Shown in pieces: positions 59,178 through 64,000 of a DNA stretch of 64,000 nucleotides; the stretch's first letter is position 1; each line of letters starts with the position of its first letter. The notes beneath the pieces are model-generated. The model had not been told where the DNA came from. It searched no databases and worked only from the letters and a program-made list of their open reading frames with translations. Origin of the DNA: Heyndrickxia sporothermodurans (GTDB lineage Bacteria; Bacillota; Bacilli; Bacillales; Bacillaceae_C); the NCBI GenBank assembly GCA_018333075.1, contig BORH01000008.1, forward strand, positions 62,001 to 126,000. Reading direction: 5' to 3'. Both the position numbers and the translations under genes were made by a program.

Positions 59178-59624
59178 ATGAAAGTAGCACTAGCATCAGA
59201 TCATGGAGGCATCCATATTCGTGAGGAGATACGAAACCTGCTAGAGGAAATGGGAGTTGAATACCAAGATTTTGGGTGTGACTGTGAAACCTCTGTGGAC
59301 TATCCAGATTATGCTTTACCTGTTGCTCAAAAAGTAGCGAATGGTGAGTTTGACCGTGGTATTCTAATATGTGGAACTGGGATAGGGATGAGCATCGCTG
59401 CTAATAAGGTAAAAGGAATTCGCTGTGCATTAGCACATGATGTGTTTAGTGCAAAAGCAACTCGTCAGCACAATGATACGAATATGCTTGCAATGGGTGA
59501 AAGAGTAATTGGACCAGGACTTGCCTTAGAGATTGTAAAGGTATGGTTGACAACTGATTTCGAGGGTGGCAGACATACTCGTCGTATTGAAAAAGTAACG
59601 AAGTTTGAGGAGCAAAATCTATAA
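59178..59624 (+). CDS. rpiB: Ribose-5-phosphate isomerase B
   Basis: Interconverts ribose 5-phosphate and ribulose 5-phosphate. 148 residues with VALASDHGGIHIREEI, SVDYPDYA, the catalytic cysteine and anion hole in CGTGIGMSIAANKV and HDVFSAKATRQHNDTN. GGGGGT precedes the ATG. Same place as B. subtilis ywlF, with ywlG and glyA behind. Confidence 0.96.
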   Translation: MKVALASDHGGIHIREEIRNLLEEMGVEYQDFGCDCETSVDYPDYALPVAQKVANGEFDRGILICGTGIGMSIAANKVKGIRCALAHDVFSAKATRQHNDTNMLAMGERVIGPGLALEIVKVWLTTDFEGGRHTRRIEKVTKFEEQNL

Positions 59625-59796
59625 TTAGGTCTATTTCGCTGATTTAATATAAATAGAATAGGATTATCTTATTCAAAAAGTTAGAAATAACAATATATGT
59701 ATCGACTAAGGACAATTGTATCAAAGAACAGTAAGTTGAAATTTCACAAATTTTGACAAATATCCATACCACTTTATTAAAGGTGAGGCTATTAAG

Positions 59797-60375
59797 ATGG
59801 AAACAACGATTATGGAATGGGAAAGCCAGCTTAAGCAAATATTAAATGATTTTGCGTCTGTAGTATCTTTTAAACAGGGACAAATATTGATAGTTGGCTG
59901 CTCAACTTCAGAGGTAATAGGGGAAAGAATTGGTACAGCCGGTAGTGAGGAAGTGGCTTCTTTAATCTATAAGGAGTTATCTACTTTTGCTAAACGTTAT
60001 GGAATGCACTTAGTCTTTCAGTGCTGTGAGCATTTAAATAGAAGTTTAGTGATAGAAAGGGAAGTGGCTGAACGTAACGGCTGGGAGGAAGTAGCTGTTG
60101 TTCCTGTTAGAAAAGCTGGAGGTGCGATGGCAACCTATGCTTATGCTCATTTAAATGAACCTATTGTAGTAGAATTTATTAAAGCTGATGTAGGGATCGA
60201 TATTGGTGATACCTTTATTGGAATGCATTTGAAGCATGTCGCTGTTCCGGTAAGAGTAACGCAAAGAACTCTAGGTTCTGCCCATGTTACTTTAGCAAAG
60301 ACCCGTCCAAAGTTAATTGGGGGTTCTCGTGCTGTATATGAGGAGCAGTTAAATGAGAATCAAAAGTCTTGTTAA
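59797..60375 (+). CDS. ywlG: YwlG family protein (DUF436, TIGR01440)
   Basis: 192 residues with [22 protein letters not shown], a CCEHLNRSL motif, and [13 protein letters not shown]. Conserved in Bacillales and of unknown function. GGTGAGG precedes the ATG. It lies between rpiB and glyA as in B. subtilis. The conserved Cys, His and Glu residues suggest an enzyme, but nothing more specific can be said. Confidence 0.9.
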   Translation: METTIMEWESQLKQILNDFASVVSFKQGQILIVGCSTSEVIGERIGTAGSEEVASLIYKELSTFAKRYGMHLVFQCCEHLNRSLVIEREVAERNGWEEVAVVPVRKAGGAMATYAYAHLNEPIVVEFIKADVGIDIGDTFIGMHLKHVAVPVRVTQRTLGSAHVTLAKTRPKLIGGSRAVYEEQLNENQKSC

Positions 60376-60495
60376 AGGGGATTTATTCTATTAAATGAAA
60401 CATTAAAGTTTTATGAAATAGTAGATTTTCTGGAACGTAAACTGTGTTAAAATAAAAAAGTATTTGACTATTTGTTGATGCAGGAGGGGACGTAA

Positions 60496-61737
60496 ATGAG
60501 CAAGATAGCAGGACAAGACAGAGAAGTGTATCAAGCGATTCAAGATGAATTAAAACGTCAACAGACGAAAATTGAATTGATTGCTTCTGAAAATTTTGTA
60601 AGTGAAGCTGTTATGGAAGCGCAAGGGTCTGTTTTAACGAATAAATATGCAGAAGGATATCCTGGACGTCGTTATTATGGTGGTTGCGAGTATGTAGATG
60701 TTGTTGAAAATTTAGCTCGTGATCGTGCAAAAGAAATATTTGGTGCGGAGCATGTGAATGTCCAACCACACTCTGGCGCACAGGCGAATATGGCAGTATA
60801 TTTTACTGTACTTAAGCCAGGTGACACAGTTCTAGGTATGAATCTTTCTCATGGAGGTCATTTAACTCATGGCAGTCCAGTTAACTTTAGTGGAGTGCAA
60901 TATAATTTTGTTGAGTATGGAGTAGACGAACAAAGCCATACGATTGATTATGAAGATGTTTTGAATAAAGCTCGTGAACATAAGCCAAAGTTAATTGTTG
61001 CTGGTGCAAGTGCTTATCCTAGAGTAATTGATTTCAAAAAGTTCCGTGAAATTGCCGATGAAGTAGGCGCTTATTTAATGGTGGATATGGCTCATATTGC
61101 TGGTTTAGTAGCCTCAGGTTTGCATCCAAGTCCAGTTCCATATGCTGACTTTGTCACAACAACAACACATAAAACATTACGTGGCCCTCGTGGTGGTATG
61201 ATTTTATGTAAGGAAGAGTTTGCAAAGAAAATTGATAAATCTATTTTCCCTGGAATTCAAGGTGGACCTTTAATGCATGTAATTGCTGCAAAAGCAGTAG
61301 CTTTTGGAGAAGTGCTAGAGGACAGCTTTAAGGAATATTCTCAAAATGTTGTTAATAATGCGAAACGTTTAGGTGAAACCTTAAAGAAAGAAGGATTGAA
61401 TCTTGTTTCGGATGGAACGGACAACCATTTACTTTTACTAGATTTACGTTCTTTTGGATTAACTGGAAAAGTAGCGGAAAAAGTGCTAGACGATATAGGG
61501 ATAACTGTGAATAAAAATACAATCCCATTTGATCCGGAGAGCCCATTTGTTACTAGTGGAATTCGCATTGGTACTGCAGCTGTAACTTCACGCGGCTTCG
61601 GTTTAAATGAAATGGATGAGATTGCTTCTATTATTGGTCATACTTTAAAGAATCATGAAGATGAAGTGAAATTAGAAGAAGCGCAAGCACGCGTGGCTGC
61701 GTTAACTGAAAAGTTCCCACTTTATCCAGAAAAATAA
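60496..61737 (+). CDS. glyA: Serine hydroxymethyltransferase
   Basis: PLP enzyme that turns serine and tetrahydrofolate into glycine and 5,10-methylene-THF. 413 residues: [40 protein letters not shown], and the PLP lysine Lys226 in [21 protein letters not shown] precedes the ATG. No obvious riboswitch or PurR box was found in the short upstream gap. Confidence 0.98.
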   Translation: MSKIAGQDREVYQAIQDELKRQQTKIELIASENFVSEAVMEAQGSVLTNKYAEGYPGRRYYGGCEYVDVVENLARDRAKEIFGAEHVNVQPHSGAQANMAVYFTVLKPGDTVLGMNLSHGGHLTHGSPVNFSGVQYNFVEYGVDEQSHTIDYEDVLNKAREHKPKLIVAGASAYPRVIDFKKFREIADEVGAYLMVDMAHIAGLVASGLHPSPVPYADFVTTTTHKTLRGPRGGMILCKEEFAKKIDKSIFPGIQGGPLMHVIAAKAVAFGEVLEDSFKEYSQNVVNNAKRLGETLKKEGLNLVSDGTDNHLLLLDLRSFGLTGKVAEKVLDDIGITVNKNTIPFDPESPFVTSGIRIGTAAVTSRGFGLNEMDEIASIIGHTLKNHEDEVKLEEAQARVAALTEKFPLYPEK

Positions 61738-61744
61738 AATATAG

Positions 61745-61793
61745 AAAGGAGTTTGTTCTCTCGGTCTAACCTTGAGAATAAACTCCTTTTTCG
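61745..61793 (+). terminator. Terminator of glyA
   Basis: AAAGGAGTTTGTTCTC / GAGAATAAACTCCTTT, 15 of 16 pairs, then TTC. Confidence 0.9.
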
Positions 61794-61845
61794 TGTAGAA
61801 TGGGAATGGTGTATTGAGTCGATTTAATTAAAAGGAGAGAAAAGA

Positions 61846-62475
61846 ATGGGAAATGTTTTTGTAATAGATCATCCACTTATTCAGCATAAGTTAACATTTA
61901 TTCGAGATAAAAATACTGGTACTAAAGAATTTCGTGAATTGGTAGATGAAGTGGCTGCTCTAATGGCGTATGAAATTACACGAGATATGCCGCTTCAAGA
62001 AATTGAAATCGAAACACCTGTTTGTAAGGCGAAGGCAAAAATTTTATCCGGTAAAAAAATTGGTATCGTACCCATTCTTCGAGCTGGAATTGGAATGGTA
62101 GATGGTGTATTGAATCTAATCCCTGCTGCAAAGGTTGGGCATATTGGCTTGTACAGAGATCCGAAAACGTTAAAGCCTGTTGAATACTATGTGAAGCTTC
62201 CAAATGATGTAGAGGAAAGAGATTTTATTTTAGTTGATCCAATGCTAGCTACAGGAGGATCTGCTGTAGAAGCTATTACTTCCTTGAAAAAACGAGGAGC
62301 TAAAAGCATAAAATTTATGTGTTTAATAGCTGCTCCTGAAGGTGTAGAAGCTATTAAAGAAGCACATCCAGATATTGATATCTATATTGCAGGACTAGAT
62401 GAAAAACTTAATGAAAAAGGCTATATCATCCCTGGTTTGGGAGATGCAGGAGATCGATTGTTCGGAACAAAATAA
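61846..62475 (+). CDS. upp: Uracil phosphoribosyltransferase
   Basis: Pyrimidine salvage: uracil + PRPP to UMP. 209 residues with [11 protein letters not shown], the PRPP loop [10 protein letters not shown] and the C-terminal uracil-binding [23 protein letters not shown] precedes the ATG. Separated from glyA by a strong terminator; followed after 98 bp by the 2-epimerase gene. Confidence 0.98.
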   Translation: MGNVFVIDHPLIQHKLTFIRDKNTGTKEFRELVDEVAALMAYEITRDMPLQEIEIETPVCKAKAKILSGKKIGIVPILRAGIGMVDGVLNLIPAAKVGHIGLYRDPKTLKPVEYYVKLPNDVEERDFILVDPMLATGGSAVEAITSLKKRGAKSIKFMCLIAAPEGVEAIKEAHPDIDIYIAGLDEKLNEKGYIIPGLGDAGDRLFGTK

Positions 62476-62573
62476 TACTTTTTCTACCCCTAGAATAGTT
62501 AGGAAAAAGAGAGTATTTACATCATGATAACGGTAGCTTCTATTTCCTATCTCTAAAAAAGGAGACAATGGAT

Positions 62574-63722
62574 ATGAAAAAAAAGATAAAAGTGATGACC
62601 ATTTTTGGAACACGACCAGAAGCAATTAAAATGGCCCCATTAGTTCTCGAATTACAAAAGTATCCTGATACGATAGAATCGATTGTAGCGGTTACGGCCC
62701 AGCATCGCCAAATGCTTGATCAAGTGTTGGAGATATTTGGGGTTATCCCTGATTATGATTTAAATATTATGAAGGATCGTCAATCATTAATTGATATTAC
62801 AACAAGAGGACTAGAAGGCCTTAACCGTGTGATGCAGGAAGCTCAACCTGATATTGTACTTGTTCATGGAGATACGACAACGACTTTTATTGCTAGTTTA
62901 GCAGCTTATTACAATAAGATTGTAGTTGGACATGTCGAAGCAGGGTTGCGAACTTGGAATAAATATTCACCTTATCCAGAGGAAATGAATCGACAATTAA
63001 CGGGTGTATTAGCTGACTTGCATTTTTCTCCAACTGATAAAGCAGCTAATAATTTATTGAAAGAAAATAAAAAGGCTGAAAGTATTTTCATAACCGGTAA
63101 TACTGCAATTGACGCATTAAAAACAACTGTAAAAAATGAGTATACTCATGAGGTATTAGAGAAGGTTGGACAAGATCGTTTAGTATTGTTAACTGCACAT
63201 AGAAGAGAAAATCTTGGAAATCCAATGCGCAATATGTTTCGTGCCGTAAAAAGAATTGTTGAAGAGAACAAAGACATTCAAGTAGTCTATCCTGTTCACT
63301 TAAATCCAGCTGTACGAGAAATTGCTGCTGAAGTTTTGGGCAATGATTCACGTATCCATCTAATTGAACCACTTGATGTCATTGATTTTCATAATTTTGC
63401 TAGTCGATCCTATTTAATCATGACTGATTCAGGAGGAGTCCAAGAGGAAGCTCCATCACTTGGAGTTCCTGTACTAGTACTTCGTGAAACAACTGAACGC
63501 CCTGAAGGAATTGAAGCGGGTACACTTAAATTAGCTGGAGTAGATGAAGAAACTATTTATCAATTAGCAACTGAACTTTTAACAAGTCATGAGGCTTATG
63601 ATCAAATGGCTAAAGCAACCAATCCATATGGTGATGGATTAGCCTCTACTCGAATCGTCGAGGCGATTCAATATTATTTTAAAGAGAAAAAGGATAAACC
63701 GAATAGCTTTAAACCAATGTAA
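62574..63722 (+). CDS. mnaA: UDP-N-acetylglucosamine 2-epimerase (non-hydrolysing)
   Basis: Converts UDP-GlcNAc to UDP-ManNAc, used for teichoic acid linkage units and surface glycans. 382 residues: MTIFGTRPEAIKMAPLV, HGDTTT, VEAGLRT, HRREN, and DSGGVQEEAPSLGVPVLVLR with ETTERPEG. Start ATG at 62574 with AAGGAG nine bases upstream; the ATG two codons earlier is too close. Gene order upp-mnaA is common in other Bacillaceae. Confidence 0.96.
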   Translation: MKKKIKVMTIFGTRPEAIKMAPLVLELQKYPDTIESIVAVTAQHRQMLDQVLEIFGVIPDYDLNIMKDRQSLIDITTRGLEGLNRVMQEAQPDIVLVHGDTTTTFIASLAAYYNKIVVGHVEAGLRTWNKYSPYPEEMNRQLTGVLADLHFSPTDKAANNLLKENKKAESIFITGNTAIDALKTTVKNEYTHEVLEKVGQDRLVLLTAHRRENLGNPMRNMFRAVKRIVEENKDIQVVYPVHLNPAVREIAAEVLGNDSRIHLIEPLDVIDFHNFASRSYLIMTDSGGVQEEAPSLGVPVLVLRETTERPEGIEAGTLKLAGVDEETIYQLATELLTSHEAYDQMAKATNPYGDGLASTRIVEAIQYYFKEKKDKPNSFKPM

Positions 63723-63756
63723 CAAAGGCGGAGAACATCCGTCTTTTTTCTTTTAA
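63723..63756 (+). terminator. Terminator of mnaA
   Basis: AAAGGCGGA / TCCGTCTTT with G-U pairs and a T-rich tail, directly after the stop. Confidence 0.85.
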
Positions 63757-63946
63757 TAGCTGAGTGAAAGGTTTATTAATAAATTACCTATTTTAAAGTT
63801 TACGTAGATTCGTCTTTAATACTTCAAATTTGAAGTTATTTATATGAAGAAAGGCACCCCGCACTAGTCTTTTTAAGAGTACCAGTTTTATGCATATCTT
63901 AATCTGGGAGTGAAAAGCTAATGAAAAATAAAAGGGGATGCTTCAT

Positions 63947-64000
63947 GTGAGACGTACTATATTATTTTATTGTCTTGTTTTCTTATTTTTTCCTCAGCTT
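63947..64000 (+). CDS. Start of a further gene, cut by the right edge
   Basis: GTG at 63947 with AAGGGG nine bases upstream. The first 18 residues, starting VRRTILFYCLVFLFFP, look like a signal peptide or membrane anchor. Not enough to name it. A nine-codon ORF (63921-63950) ends on the start codon (ATGTGA). The 63757-63946 stretch before it shows no other feature. Confidence 0.45.
   Translation, partial: MRRTILFYCLVFLFFPQL

Noticed and set aside
60376-60495. PurR box upstream of glyA
   Set aside because: The best match near 60430 (TGGAACGTAAA) is too weak and unpaired, whereas PurR needs two facing boxes.

Overview
The window is a low-G+C, spore-forming Firmicute of the Bacillaceae, related to but clearly not Bacillus subtilis. 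The evidence is the SD-rich starts, the sporulation genes (rsfA, pbpG, spo0F, spoIIR) and a backbone that follows the B. subtilis order hemQ-pta-lipL ... ywfO-ywgA-ywhB-ywhC-ywhD-pbpG-speE-speB-ywiB-argS-ywjE-fadF ... rpoE-pyrG-ywjG-spo0F-fbaA-tal-murA-glpX-rho-rpmE-tdk-prfA-prmC-spoIIR-ywlB-ywlC-mntP-ywlE-rpiB-ywlG-glyA-upp. Most genes are on the + strand. No rRNA, tRNA, CRISPR array, transposase or phage gene was seen.

Layout. 1-3437 (minus): a BceAB-type ABC transporter, with the permease cut by the left edge, and a DUF418 membrane protein. 3626-6478: coproheme decarboxylase, phosphotransacetylase and the octanoyl transferase LipL. 6500-10666: a heterodimeric multidrug exporter of the BmrC/BmrD type behind a leader-peptide attenuator with two tandem terminators. 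10682-10752: a 21-bp-period repeat. 10855-19747: sporulation regulator RsfA, an HD hydrolase, a small tautomerase, a site-2 protease, a class A PBP and polyamine synthesis. 20092-24431: a TauE-like permease, YwiB, ArgS and a ClsB-type cardiolipin synthase. 24597-36003: an acyl-CoA degradation block (FadF, thiolase, 3-hydroxyacyl-CoA dehydrogenase, two acyl-CoA dehydrogenases, a TetR regulator, and the fused B12 mutase IcmF), with two similar 14-bp palindromes in front of its two promoter regions. 36834-48116: RNA polymerase delta, CTP synthase with a CTP-sensing type attenuator, Spo0F, central carbon enzymes, MurA, Rho, L31 and thymidine kinase. 48292-55001: a lipoprotein, termination factor genes, SpoIIR, a DnaA-box cluster in front of ywlC, MntP and the arginine phosphatase YwlE. 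55117-59065: a likely accessory insertion holding a chemoreceptor-like protein, an MFS exporter and its divergent TetR regulator. 59178-64000: RpiB, YwlG, GlyA, Upp, UDP-GlcNAc 2-epimerase and the start of one more gene.

How it fits together. The mid-window block can carry acyl chains, including branched ones, through dehydrogenation, 3-hydroxyacyl oxidation and thiolysis. IcmF would interconvert isobutyryl-CoA and n-butyryl-CoA, and FadF would take electrons. Several housekeeping genes are controlled by RNA: pyrG by start-site stuttering, bmrCD by a leader peptide, and possibly mntP and ywjG by hairpins that cover their ribosome binding sites. No wholly new multi-gene system was found. The most interesting signals are regulatory: the bmrCD leader, the ywjG switch-like hairpins, the mntP hairpin, the DnaA-box cluster and the 21-bp repeat.
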